Assembly (NCBI GenBank): GCA_028554755.1
Contig: JAPTOF010000001.1
Location: 7,608,501-7,672,500 of the forward strand
Origin: Cordia subcordata
Taxonomy: Eukaryota; Streptophyta; Magnoliopsida; Boraginales; Cordiaceae
Length of the DNA: 64,000 bases
Direction of reading: 5' to 3'
Under the pieces are notes generated by a model. The model ran no database searches and was not told the DNA's origin. It saw nothing but the letters and a program-made list of their open reading frames with translations. The translations under genes and the position numbers were made by a program. Positions within the stretch are counted from its first letter, which is position 1. Every line of letters starts with the position of its first letter. Of the stretch, positions 32,604-44,708 are shown one piece after another.

Positions 32604-35600
32604 TGAAAAGAATCAATTCAGACGAGCATGCAATCCAAATCCAACGTGCGTGTGGGCGGAGAAAAAGGGAGATGGCCTATTGCTAAGTGCTGAGTTGCCT
32701 GATTCATTCCATTGAGCTATAAAGTCAAGCAGAGAATAATTGTTCCCATGAACCATACGAAAAAGGTGTTTAATTCACCTACGGAGCTCTATACTTCATG
32801 GTCACTAACCTAGTATTTTGTTGGTTCTCATATAGGCAACAACGTAGAATCCTATTAAATTAATGAAATAGCTGCTTTGTGCTATGTGGAATATTTGTAC
32901 GGTGAGGCCATTAAAAATAGGTTGAAAAAAGAAAAAACTGCGTCTCCATTTGGATTTGAATCCTCAATGATTCAACAATGGCATTCAAGCATGACAAGAG
33001 CTCTGAAGCAGATCGCTGGAGTCACTTCCATGATACCTTGCGTAAGCCTGAAGCTCTACCGTCGTACATGAGGTAGAAATGGTCTCATGTGCGTAGGGTT
33101 CACGCCTCACAAATTGATCAAAAAGTACTCCCCATGATTCTGGTTCAGAGTAACTCCTATTCACCAATCAAGTAAAAAACTATAAAAAAAACGTAAAGAA
33201 TTGTTACAGATAATGAACAAACTAGCAAATTTAGATACCAAACACGCAACATAAAACAAACAAAATTTGATACCAGAATATTCAATTTGATAACATGCTA
33301 CTAAACCACGAATTCCACCCCTAAAACTTTAACTATGATATATATCATAAGCAATTGTATATATTTTTAAGTTTTGTGATTGCTACAAAATGCTTTTCAT
33401 TTTTAAAATGTGAAATGAAATTCCAAAATTGAGAATTTTAAACTAAATAAGTTTATTGTGTTAGTCAAGTGAAAAAGAAGACCTAAAAAAACCAAGACTA
33501 GCGACGAATCGTTGAACAAACAAAGATTAAAGGCAGTTCTATTTTCGTTTCAAGGCCATGTGTTCTGAAAGGTGAGATTCAAAGAGTAAAATAAGTGGTT
33601 AAAATTGCTTCGTTCAATAACTAATAGTTTAAGTTCAAATTCTTGAAGTTGGGAGATTAAATTAAGATGAGATAAAAGAAAATTACTAAGAGTACAATAC
33701 ATTTTACTCCTTTATGTTTTGTGAAAATTGCATAAAATCACGTATGGTCCCAAAACTCACTAATCATTACCCCTATAGTTTAAAAAAAAATTGTACGTTG
33801 GCTACTATAGTTATTTTTTCCTATAGAGTTAATGGAGAATTTTAAAAAACATATTACAATGTTTTCACTTGTCAATAAAAAATAAATAAATAAATTGGTA
33901 CGAATTACCCCTTTAATTATAAAAATGATGCAAATTCCCCCTAATTTGAAATAAAGTGTAAATATACAACTACCTGTAGGGTAAAAAAAAATCTCTCCTA
34001 AATTGTGTCATTTTTTGTTTATATGCATTCATTTATATCATTCAATATATTTGTACTTTTTCACAAAGGACTATTTAAACTAAAAAATCTACATAATTTA
34101 GAAAATATGTTTTTGACTTTTTACTCATCTAAGGATGTATTTACAGCTTACTTTAAATCAAAGGGAGGATTTTGCACTATTTTAAAAATATAGGAGAAAA
34201 TATGCACTATTTTTAAAATTAGAGAGGGAATTTATACAATTTTTAAAAATAAAAGGAGAAAATTTGAACCAATTTGCTCTATGTTTTCTGTTTTTTAATT
34301 AACAAGTCAAGACATATTATAGTATATTCTATACACTCCTCATTAACTTTAAACGAAAAACTAATGATGAAGGCCAACGTGCAGTATTTTTTAAATCTCA
34401 AAAAAGTATTAATGAATTTTGAAATCGCAGATATGAAACTTAGTGAAAGCCCTCTTATGCTTCCAAGCATCCAAGAATGGGTAGATGGACTACAAGAACA
34501 TTTCGTCCTAGAATGATGGTGACATTGGCGGAGATTCCTTAGTTCTGATTTTTGTCCTTTTTGTGGAATTCAACAAAATGTGCTGCTGTCTGACATTGAT
34601 ATTTGTCATTAAAACATATTCTTTGTGTCCTTGTGTAATTCTTATCGTTTGATGCTCAAACCATAAGTTTGGCATCATTTGCACTTTGCCATTTTGATAA
34701 TGTTCTGTCGTGTTGCATGATGGGTGGTTGCAGTGAGAGGTTGGATCCACAACTTCTTTTTAGGGTTAAGAACATATAATTTGAATTTCTTACATATAAT
34801 AATTTTTTGTTTTCAAAGAGTGTTTTAAATTATTACCATGAAATTAATTTAGAGAATAGATAACTTAGAAAAATACAAACTCAATTCTTTCTTTAATGGT
34901 TCAACCCTCAAGATTAGTGAGAGTTGCAATTCTTACTGCAATTCATGCCTAGTCGGAGTTACAACTCTACTAGGCTACGTATGTTTGCTAAAACATATTT
35001 TCTTGCAAAATTCTATTTTTTTTATTTTTTGGTGTGTAAGAAAAAAAAATTTCAACTCGGTAAGTATTTTTTAGTCTATAGAAAACCTTATTTGGAAATA
35101 AAAGAATATTTTGCACTAGTTAAGGGAAAGATAACATTTTTCGCATAATATCTCTCTTTTTTTCTTATTGCCTAACTAACTCTTGGCTAATCAATTTATT
35201 TCTTTATTTTTCTTTAATTTTATTTTATTATATTTTTAAATTTTTTAATTTAAATTATATGTTTCTAATACTAAAATGTATTTTTTTATCTAAAATTTTT
35301 TTTATTGCAAATGTTTTCCAATGTGACAATCCAAACACTAAAATATATTCTTCAACATGACAATCAATGCTAGGAAATATTTTATTATTTCAAAAATAAA
35401 TTTTCTCAGCAAGTTATTTTCCAACAAACAAATGAAGCTTAAATCTCAATTCGTTTTCAAGTCTTAATTTATTTCAAAGTAAAAAATTAATCACTATTAA
35501 ATAAAAATTATGTACATATAATTATTAAATTATGTGTAGTAATCTAAATTCCACTAATGGTTTGAAAAAAGCTTAAACTTCTAATTACAATAGTAATGAA

Positions 35601-35900
35601 TTCACATTATTACAGATTGAACTGATTTAACACAACATCCACATGAGACATGGTATCACATATTTCTCCACTTAAATAGGCCATGTCCTCATTGCCCATT
35701 GGATTACCACTTCTAATGATCCAAATCCATTTATTATCCTACCAACACATTAAACTAACAACTGGCGTATTTAAGTTCATAACAACAATAACAACGAAAT
35801 CAAAACATTATAAATTAACATAAATCTCACACATATGTCACATGGGACGTCATGTTATGCGTCATAACTTCTGCTCTTCTACCAAGAGAAGATATTAAGA
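32604..35900. other. Long AT-rich stretch without a recognisable gene
   Basis: No frame resembles a known family. A frame ending at 34516 has a hydrophilic tail (SIQEWVDGLQEHF) that reads like protein, but nothing around it supports a gene. The part 33690-34270 consists of decayed repeat phrases on the theme of AAATTGCATAAA and ATTACCCCTTTA. Confidence 0.5.
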
Positions 35901-36013
35901 GCCTGTTTGGCTTGGCTTATTGTGTTGCTTATAAGCTCCCAAAAAAAAGCACCTCCATACATGCGTTTTCCTATTTGTAGCTTATAAGCCCCAAATAAGT
36001 TAGCCAAACAGGC
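35901..36013. mobile_element. Very short MITE, 113 bp
   Basis: GCCTGTTTGGCTTGGCTTAT at the left pairs with TAAGTTAGCCAAACAGGC at the right. Inner CTTATAAGC words add to the stem. It can fold into one long hairpin. Confidence 0.8.
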
Positions 36014-36472
36014 TGTGAATCGCTGGTTTTATTTGCTTTAATCCCGTCAAACCTTAAGATGAATGGCAATTGGAGAGGTGAATCATCGTGGAAATTGAAG
36101 TTTATCAAATTGCCAAGTCTGCAAATCTTGGGCCATTGAAGGTGCAAGACCACAAAGGCGTTGGGCCCAGATATCTCCCACATCTCCCTTCTCGTTGATT
36201 TATTTGTAGGTCAAGTAGCTCTCCCGCTAACCCAACCTCTTCTTTCTTCAACACTTGTTTGGCCCAACAGTTCGATATCACTTCTAACCTTACTCTCCGT
36301 GCTTCAATTTTGGCCCCCCCCCCCCCTTCCTACCGCTCTCCTGATGAGGCAATCACATTTTCTCATTTTAAATCTAGATTGTGGAATTTCAAAAAGATTT
36401 TCTATTAATACATTTTTCATGATTCTGTAGATTAAATATTCTAGATTTGATTGTTGAGTCTTTAACAAAATT
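36014..36472. other. Intergenic segment with a long C run
   Basis: A run of about 14 C at 36313-36326 follows a mixed-composition stretch. No gene is recognised. Confidence 0.5.
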
Positions 36473-36752
36473 AACGCTCTGTTTGTTATAAACTTATTGT
36501 AAGATGCTTATGATTTGTTTTGAGTTTTTATAAAATGCTTGTGATAAAATGTCTTGTTTATAATTTTAAAAAATAAGACAAGGATGAATTGTTTATATCT
36601 TATAAAATTGAAAAAAAAAGTTTATTTTGAATTTTCATAAGATCCTTGTGATAAATGTCTTATATCTTATAAGATAAAAGTAGATAATAAATACTACCTC
36701 CTTCATGTTAATATGCTAAACATCTTATGATAAACTTATTCCAAACACAACA
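36473..36752. mobile_element. MITE, ATAAACTTAT family, copy A
   Basis: CTCTGTTTGTTATAAACTT at the left pairs with AAACTTATTCCAAACACAAC at the right. Several CTTATAAGAT or ATCTTATAAG words sit between. The copy at 58858-59111 shares the end structure. Confidence 0.7.
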
Positions 36753-38675
36753 TAAGTTTGATAACTTCAGTTCTTCTTGTTGGGTGGTGGATTGAGGCGG
36801 TTCCTTTCTCCCCCATCACCCATTTTTCCCCTCACTGACACCCGTTCTTCGCTGATCTTTCCTTCCTTGTTGAAGGCTCTTCACTTTTGTGGTTGTTCTT
36901 TATAGATCTTCGATTTTTGGTTGGAGTTACCTTTTCTTTATGTTTTGTATTTTTTGTTATTTTGACTTTTCGTTTATTTATGGTTTGTTATATAGTAATC
37001 GTTTTTTCTTCTTTTTAGTGTAGTATATTTTGATTTTGTGGTAGCTACAACTCTTTTGTTCAATTTGCCATAATACAAGTCCGCTTAGCCTTATGGCTTC
37101 TTCCAGTTTTGAATTGGAGTTACTTCTCCTTTATTTAAAATTTCTTCATCCTATTGTCCACTGATGGCTATACATCTTGGCATGTTCACACCAACGGTGT
37201 AATAACTTGAATGCATGTATGATTATGATAGGTATTTGACTTTTTGTTGGGCGTGTACTTCTTTTCTAAAGTTAGGCTAATTACTTGTTGATAATGATTT
37301 TATTCTCTTTGCACATTATCTGATGTTTATATAAAATGCTTATTGGTCCTGACCGGAAAAGAAAAAATGCTATAACTTCTAAATTGATCATATCTCAGAA
37401 ACAATAGACGCAAAAAAAAAAAAAGGTTAAAAACCCCCTGGCCCTATAAAATGTTTCGATATTTTCTTTAGAAGCTCTTATTAAATATAATTTGTAAAAT
37501 TATTTAACTCCGAACAATTTTGGTACCAACCTTATTTAAAACATTTACATTATTCCTTATTATTTCATAAAAATAATTTAAATTAATCCTCATCTTAAGA
37601 GGAAAAAAAAAAGCAAAAAAAGGAGATTAATTTTATATAAAAATATTGAGAACTAATTCAATATAAATTGATTTGACGATCTGTTTAAAGTGCCGAGAAT
37701 TAAATTCAAATTTTTTAAAATGATAAAAATTAATTTAAATTAAAGTATGAGAATAATAATAAGAAATTATCGTAAAATTAACTCGCACGTGATGTTCTAC
37801 CTTTTGGTCAACATCAAATAGATGAACCTCCAATATCGAAATGGTAAGGGCATGCATGCCGTACGGAAACAAAAGCACAAATACCAAAAAAACAAATGAA
37901 TAATTCGTTATAATTGACTTGGAAGATTCCATTGCCACCTAATATGCATTATTTGAGCTTTTTGGTTAAGTTATAATTCTGGGGGTGGAATCTATTGACT
38001 GACTTTTCTTTCATTTCATCGTTACAAGTAGTCTCCCCGGGGGGATGCTGAGGTCGGGCATGACGAAAATGGAACATTAAATATGTTAAGTGGACAGCGT
38101 CTTCTTAGGTGATCTTTACATGTACACATAATTTTATTTAGGGTAAATTGTCCAGAATTTCCTTGTAGTTTATTATAATTGTGTATTTATTTTATGTGAT
38201 TTAAAAATTAGTTAGTTTTCCTTCTGAGTTATTCAAAAGTAAAGCGCATTACTCCCTCCGTCACTTTTTCCATTAAATTTAACTGGACGTGTGGTACATG
38301 AGCTGAGTCTGCGACTAGGCTTATTTTTTGCTGTTAAATTTAATTTTGGTCAAAAAATGTCTTTCCCTTTTTGTTTTGAAAAAACATTTGTAAGAGAAAA
38401 GACTTGAATCCTTGACTTTAGTTTAATATATGTAAGTTTTAACCAGCTATACTATAAATATATTTACATTTTATTTCGTTACTATAAGTAAATAAAAAAA
38501 TAAATTAACCTCCACTGTCATTACAATCAGAAAACCACCATCTCATTAATTAAATCAATTTTAATTTTAATTATTTGATTAATTAATTAATCAATTATTA
38601 AATTATTAACTAATTAATCAATTATTTATTAGTTAATTAACTAATTATTAATTAGTTCACGTTTGTAATTAAATA
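36753..38675. other. AT-rich intergenic DNA
   Basis: A 67-codon minus-strand frame (37938 to 37735) begins with a signal-peptide-like stretch and is listed separately. A single GGGTAAATTGTCC end at 38144 may be one end of a broken MITE. No gene is assigned. Confidence 0.45.
37735..37938 (-). CDS. Doubtful small secreted-protein-like ORF
   Basis: 67 residues from an ATG at 37938. Residues about 13-30 (YSFVFLVFVLLFPYGMHA) look like a signal peptide with a plausible cleavage after HA, followed by a short hydrophilic tail without a cysteine pattern. I do not recognise a family. It could be a first exon, a relic or chance; in AT-rich DNA hydrophobic stretches arise easily. Kept only as a candidate. 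Confidence 0.2.
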   Translation of the reverse strand: MAMESSKSIITNYSFVFLVFVLLFPYGMHALTISILEVHLFDVDQKVEHHVRVNFTIISYYYSHTLI

Positions 38676-38940
38676 GGGTAAATAGTGTCGTACTCCTCTA
38701 TGGTCTGTTATAAGTGCGTTACACCCCCTTGTGGTTACCATAAGTGTACCATTAGTCCTTGGGTTTGAAGGATAAATTAGTCTTTTTGTATTTTTGTTAG
38801 TCAAAAGTAACAAAATTAAAAAAAAAAAGGCATATGCGCTTCATTTTTGAAAAGTACAGGGGGTACCTAGTTAATTTTTAAATCATTGGGGTAAAGACAC
38901 ACTTATGACAAATCACAATAGCGTTCCATGCAATTTACCT
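38676..38940. mobile_element. MITE with GGGTAAAT ends, second copy
   Basis: GGGTAAATAGTGTCGTAC at the left and the reverse complement of the right end, AGGTAAATTGCATGGAAC, begin about 50 bases of imperfect inverted repeat that also contain TAAGTGCGTT/TAAGTGTGTC. It is related to the element at 32155-32593. No clean flanking duplication was found. Confidence 0.65.
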
Positions 38941-40893
38941 TCTTATTAATTGATATGAGTAGATAACATTGAGTCATGTACGTATTCTACTTAGTTGAGG
39001 ACCAAGCATGTAACTCGAGAGGGAGAGTGGAGTCACGCATAGGAGTTTTAATGACGGACGAATCACGCGGTGTAGAATAGTAGAGGAGGTCTTAACCTTT
39101 GTAGGTGGCATGGTAATTATAGTTTGCCAGAGCTAATCACTAGCATCAATGAAGAGCACTGAGTATAACAGGCAATTTTACAACAGACAGAAGTGTTTGG
39201 TGCAAATAAAACAATGTGATTGGGGCTAAAATCAACTCAGCCTTCTAAGTGGCAAGGACGTCACTTCCAAGAAATTCAAAACTACTTGCAAGTTGCCGAT
39301 AAATAGAAGATTTTACCAATGAGAAAGGGGTATTAAATTCATGCCTTACTACCTATATGAATACATATAACAAAGTTTATTCCGATAAAATAACCTTGTC
39401 ATTTGTTCATTCCTTTGTAGATTAACCGACAACCGTCAGACAATAATTTAATAATAGACTTTGTTTTTATCATTAATAAATAGATTCGAGATTTAAACTA
39501 TGATTTAAATCATGATACAATTTTAAATAAATATCTTATCGAAAAGTTTAAATTTTTTGATTATTCATTTCACGCAAAACATAAAGATACGACCTAATTT
39601 ATGGGACCAAAAGTGCCGGTATAACCACATTTCCTACTCAACCATCACGCCTGTTGCAATCAAAATTTCATCTTTCGGTGAAAGCATTGGGAAATGGTTT
39701 TCATTTTTGGAACTTCAACCTGTGTGCTGTCATGAGATCTTGAGAACAACCAAATGGTCCCCCCGGGGGGGGGGGGGGGGTTGGTCTTTTAAAGTGACAC
39801 TCCTGGGCACGATCAATCTTACTTGCATCCTCATATTTTCATGTGTTTTTATTTTTTAAGTGTCGATTCTCGTGTCAAATTAACATAGTCAAGATGATCT
39901 TACTATTTTATTCTTTTTACTTACCTAATTCTAGTTTACATGCGCAATGATGTAACACCATGAACATTGTGCGTATATTTAAATTATATTTTTTGAAAAA
40001 ATACTTTAAGCCCTTTTGAAAAATATTATTCGTATGTAATCTTAAAGCGTGCATTTTTAAATCTACCGAATGAACTCTTAAATTCACCTCTGCATCATAC
40101 GCAATTTAATTAGAGACTTTTTTTTTTTTACCATAATGGCACACCAAATAGAAATAATGTTGAAAATGGTATCATTTTATTTCTTTTTCAAAATAGACTT
40201 TCTTGCTCAATGACCAAGTTTTTTTTGGAGCACCTGCATAAATTCTGAAAGATTCCAAACAAGTACTCTCTTAATGAGCAAGTTTTTTTTTTTTTTTGAC
40301 AAATTCTCAAAATTACTCATTCAATAAGGAAGTAATTTGTAAAAAGTACATGAAAAAAACGTCTATGTTGCAAGAAAAGTCGTCTGACAATTTTTTTTTT
40401 TTTTGGTTATTAAATCATCACTCGACGATGAAGCATAATAATGTTTTCTTTTTTGTAATAATATCTTTTTGGTTGTTATGAAGCATAATAATCACCAACA
40501 TGAGGGGACAACTCTGGTTACCTAATTACAGATTTCAGTATTGCCATTTCATTTCTAGACATTGGCTAAAAATATACGAACAAGGAGATGCTGACTAAAT
40601 TTTGAAAAATGTGAACATATACACTGATGCCCTTACGGAAAAATCTTCAATTTTTAAGAATAAAATAAGGATTATAAAATGTCAAATTATAGTATATTTT
40701 TGTCACAAAATCAATTTATCGATTGTAAGGTGATCCTCATAAAATAAGGATTTTAAAATGTCAACTCATCGATTGTAAGATGATCCTCATATATCGTCAT
40801 GGCAAACACTCAGCAGATTAAACAACAGGACGCATGAAGAAATAAAAAAAGAATATGTCGCAAAGCAAAATTAATTATTAATAATTATTAAAA
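38941..40893. other. Intergenic DNA with local repeats
   Basis: It contains a long G run (about 39765-39780) preceded by six C. A short tandem repeat lies at 40661-40790: AAAATAAGGATT...ATCGATTGTAAGGTGATCCTCAT occurs twice, the second copy shortened. No gene is recognised. Confidence 0.5.
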
Positions 40894-40905
40894 TTGCAAG
40901 AGCGC

Positions 40906-41090
40906 AAATGGGGCCTCCTATGGCTGATGCAATGCCCAGATCAGCTCCAACTTTCATGGCAGACACATAAATTATGCCACCACCAACGGTTCTTGTTTTT
41001 GCCCATTCCTCTGAAAATCATGATGGTGAGTCCACTCCCACAAAGAATCACCCAAAAGCCATCCCACCATTTAGTTATTATGGTGTTAGA
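40906..41090 (+). pseudogene. Protein-like fragment of unknown origin with one stop
   Basis: One forward frame reads QMGPPMADAMPRSAPTFM, a stop, then IMPPPTVLVFAHSSENHD and continues to PPFSYYG. The composition (Pro, Ser, His, Met) and less AT-rich bases differ from the surrounding noncoding DNA, so it looks like a captured or decayed exon. It ends where LTR-like sequence begins. I do not recognise the family. Confidence 0.3.
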
Positions 41091-42000
41091 ATACACATTT
41101 CTTTCATATTAAACAATTTCAAATTTTAATTTTATCATGTAATTTTTGGATTCATCTTCTCATTAACTAATTGGTTTTTGAGAAAATTTTTTAATGATTT
41201 TTAATATGGTATCAAAACAAGGTTTTGGTCTAGCTAGTTTTATGCTGTTCATATGTGTTCTATCTCTATCAATTTAGCACGTTTGAGTTCATTCTCAATT
41301 CTTATCTCTGGTCACATATGAAGATGGTGTTGAAATTATACTTTCCTCCCATATAAAAAAAAAAAATCTCAAGTTTCAGTTTACTTTATAAAGTTTTTGG
41401 GTCACTACTCCCGTTGATTAGTTGGTTTCTAAGATAAAACTTTAGTGATTCTTAATATGATACGTCATAACTCAGTTTTTTTTTTCCAATTTCTCGTGTT
41501 GCACCCATCTCTGACTATTTCGCTCATGTTACTCTTATTCTTAATTCTGGATTCTTGTTGCATGTCACATGTGAGAGGGGTGATGGATTATAAATTCCTT
41601 GTTCTCGATTCTTGTTGCAGGTCACAAGTGAGAGTGGTGGTGGAAGATATATTCCTTCCACACTGCAAGTGTTATGCATGCGTGATTGACTTTTGGCTGT
41701 TTCGCTGCACAAGATCTTGTTCTCGATTTTTGTTTCTTGTTATAGGTAACATGTGAGAGAGGTGTTAGATTGTATATTCCTTAGACACTGTAATTCTTGT
41801 TTCAAGTCACACATAAAACGAATATTGGAATATATATTCTTTACACATTAGAAAAGAGAAAGAGCTAAAAATATACACTTCTCCTATATCAAAAAATCCC
41901 AAATTTCATGTTCACCATATAAGATTTTAGACAATTTTTCTTAATATTCAATTCATTTTTAGATGAAACCTCAGGGATATTAAGATATGAGGTAAAGTAT
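41084..42000. mobile_element. Tandem group of short LTR-like units (TRIM-like)
   Basis: Three diverged copies of a roughly 130 bp unit lie at about 41084-41210, 41323-41458 and 41862-41995. The shared order is TGTTGGAATATAC, CCCATAT, AATCTCAAATTTCA, CATATAA, TTGATTAGTTGGTTTTTGA and TTTAATA. The first unit is followed at 41211 by TGGTATCAAAACAAGG, which resembles the initiator-Met tRNA primer-binding site TGGTATCAGAGC; the second is followed by TGATACGTCATAAC, a decayed version. Between units, TTCTTGTTGCAGGTCACA plus GTGTTGGAT...TATTCCTT recurs several times. No gag or pol frame is present. Confidence 0.65.
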
Positions 42001-42490
42001 ACGGGATGAGGGAAGAGAAGGAGAAAGGCTGTCCAAACCCCATTATCTACAATTTTAATTTTAATTTCTTTTTATTGAGAACAAAACTAAATTTCATATA
42101 AACATCATTCAAAAGCAAAGTGATAAAAGATTTCATGGACAGGCAAATGAAACTCCATAGGAAGACTACAAGTTTAGAGAGAGAGAGAGAGTATATGTAT
42201 TCTAATTGCATAAACGAACCAATTTACTACACTGTTGATATGGTTGGTGAGAGTAAAGATATAAAATGATGTAATACTAATACTAGATGATAAGAGATGA
42301 AAAAAGAAAAATGTCAAACTAGAATCAAGATAACCTGTAAAGTTATACCGACTTAGGCCATATCTAAGCTAACAAAACAGGTAGAATTATCATATAGCAA
42401 ACTCGTGTTACAAGTAGGGGCAATGGTAAACCCTTAAAGGCAAAGGGAGACAACAACGTCCATCCAAACCTAAAGCAACGTAGCCTATAT
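42001..42490. other. AT-rich intergenic DNA
   Basis: A short GA microsatellite occurs at 42176-42191. No gene is recognised. Confidence 0.5.
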
Positions 42491-42713
42491 GCCTGTTTGG
42501 ATTGATTTTTTTTTCAGGAAAAAGTACTTTTTTTCCTGAAAAAGTTTGAATTTGTAATAACTATTTGATTTGGCTTTCAAAAAAGTTGAAACTCTAAAAA
42601 AAAAACTCAAATACAGTTTTTTTTAGAAGCCAAACTTTTCAGCTTCTAAAAAAAATTATTTTTTAAAAGTTATTAAAAAGGCGCTTTTTAAAAAAATTAA
42701 TCCAAACAAGTCC
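42491..42713. mobile_element. MITE, TTTGGATTG family, copy 4
   Basis: GCCTGTTTGGATTGATTT and AATTAATCCAAACAAGTCC are inverted ends around the usual AT-rich interior with AAAGTTTGAA, AACTCAAATAC and AGCTTCT words. TAT, within a longer shared CTATAT, flanks both sides. Confidence 0.8.
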
Positions 42714-43417
42714 TATATAACGACTAACTTAAAGGGGTAAAATGTGGAACTTAATATTCTTTTAAGTTTATAACTGCCCAACCCTATTGTCTTCTTCTAA
42801 AGGCTTTGAAAATCACACTCCTTTTACCTGATTTATTTTCACTATTTTTCAATCCTTTTTTGCCTTTTCCATTTCAATTTTTTTTAAAGAAAATTGCTAA
42901 CCAAGGTTCATGAGCTAACGACGTGGCCAGACACAGACAAGACTACGCATATGATAGTTGGGTTCATAGATTCGGGCTTGGTCCTCATATCTTATGTTTG
43001 GGCTCGGCCTGCCAATAAGCAAGCCAAATTATGTTGTGGGCTTTGTGCAACCACTTGCCCTCTTGAAGTGAATGCGATTGAAAGAATGCATTCAAGCTAA
43101 TGGTTTTCTTTTTCTTTTTCTTTTTCCTTGGGGGTAGGGGGCCAAACGAACTTTGTTGTGTAACCAGTAGAGATAAATAAGATAATCCAATATTAGTATG
43201 TAGCATATACAAATTTCGTAAGAAAAACGAATGAGGAGACTAATAGTTAATTTAATCATAGGTTCTTATTGTTGTCAAATGTTTTCAAATTAGTGCTCTT
43301 GGTTATGAAATATTCAAGTTAATCCTCAATTTACAGAAAAATAGCCAAAATAATCTTTATTATTCAAAAACATTAATATTAATTTTCAATATTTGACAAA
43401 ATTATCCAGATTAATAT
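42714..43417. other. Intergenic DNA
   Basis: A less AT-rich patch at about 42895-43090 contains short open frames in both directions without recognisable homology. Nothing else is assigned. Confidence 0.45.
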
Positions 43418-43422
43418 GACTC

Positions 43423-44301
43423 CGACAAGGAATAAAATTTGAATCATAAATATTTTGAATTTTAAATAAATGTGTTGTGATCTATAGGACTTATCTACTG
43501 TATACATTATACTATGGAATATTGTATAAGTACCTCTTATATGCTTTGTAACATTTTTAAGGAAAAATAATAAAGGTCAAAGAGAAGTTTCTCTTTTATG
43601 GAACTGTGTAGCTTGGACTTTATATTCAACAGCAAGACTACACTCTTCATGCCTATTTAGATGCTAATTGGGTTGGTAGTCCAGATGATAGAAGGAGTAT
43701 CAGTGGTTTTTGTGTTTTTATTGGTCCAAACTTAGTCTCTTGGTTTGCGAAGAAACAAATTACCATTTCAAGGTCGAGTACTAAAACTGAATACAGGGTT
43801 GTTGCACATGCCACTGTTGAGGTTTGTTGCTACAGTCTTTGTTATCTAAATTGAAAATACCACAACTATCTTCACCAATGTTATGGTATAATAAGATTGG
43901 AGCTATCTATCTTTCAATAAATCTAATTTTCCATGCTAGGACAAAAAACATAGAATTGGATGTCACTCTTTTTGAGAAAAGATAGTAGCTAATCGACTAA
44001 AGGTCTCTTTTCTCCCCTCAATTGATCAAATAGCAGATGTCATGACCAAAGGATTATTTGTTGTTAGCTTTACAAAACCAAGGTCCAAGGTCACCGTTCA
44101 AGATTCGATTTCACTTGCTGAGGCGTGATAAAGGATAAATTTTGAATCATAAATATTCTGAATTTTAAATAGCTGTCTTGTGATCTATAGGACTTATCTA
44201 TTGTACACATTATACTATGAGATACTGTATAAATACCTCTTGTAGGCTTTGTAACATTTCTAAGGAAAAATGATAAAATTCAAAGAGATGTCTGTCTTTT
44301 A
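43423..44301 (+). mobile_element. Internally deleted Ty1/copia LTR retrotransposon
   Basis: Two LTRs of equal length, 43423-43598 and 44126-44301 (176 bp each), share TTTGAATCATAAATATT, TGTGATCTATAGGACTTATC and GCTTTGTAACATTT. The identical 5-mer GACTC flanks the whole element (43418-43422 and 44302-44306). The 527 bp interior starts directly in the end of pol; gag, protease, integrase and most of reverse transcriptase are absent. The 5' LTR begins CG rather than TG, a point change. The element is complete in its ends but cannot transpose by itself. Confidence 0.93.
43620..44125 (+). pseudogene. copia RNase H remnant
   Basis: The frame [20 protein letters not shown], followed by [18 protein letters not shown] and [10 protein letters not shown], is the classic copia RNase H signature, with D, E and D acidic positions partly kept. 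A frame change near 43825 leads to [24 protein letters not shown] and FHARTKNIELDV, the normal end of copia pol, followed by a stop. It is non-functional without the upstream domains. Confidence 0.9.
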
Positions 44302-44306
44302 GACTC

Positions 44307-44525
44307 CAAGGTCCTACCCTTATACTACTTGTGGTCCTCTCCCTGGTCGGACTGCCACTCACACACATCCCTCGATTTACCTCCCGCCTAGTTAAGGAGC
44401 CTCTGGCCAGATGGGAAAGGGGTTCTCCTTTGGTTAACCCTTTTAAGGATATGGGTTTGAAAAGATTGGTCTTGACCTTGGAGCTTAATTTAACAAGACC
44501 CCAAAAAAAAAAAAAAAAAAAAGGT
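44307..44525 (+). other. Unclassified A-tailed segment, possible retroposon
   Basis: A moderately GC-rich stretch directly follows the copia element and ends in CAAGACCCC plus about 20 A (44502-44522). The abrupt composition change and terminal A run suggest a short retroposon. I see no clear pol III boxes or flanking duplication, so the class stays open. Confidence 0.3.
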
Positions 44526-44708
44526 GACAAATGAGCCAATGACTGGCTAGGTTGCACAACAAATGAAAATTAAGACCAGAAGGCCTTTGTGGAGCCAAAC
44601 ACTCACGTCATGTTCAATTAGAAACATGTCATGTACTGCCAAAACACGTGGTGGAGTCTATTTGGTCCAAGGCACGACAATTAACAAAAAGCCAACAAGC
44701 CTAGTCGA

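Noticed and set aside
32877..33071. 64-codon open frame
   Set aside because: It has no family resemblance and overlaps an equally long frame on the other strand.
34274..34516. 80-codon open frame with a protein-like tail
   Set aside because: Only the last 25 or so residues look plausible, and no splice partners or domain could be found.
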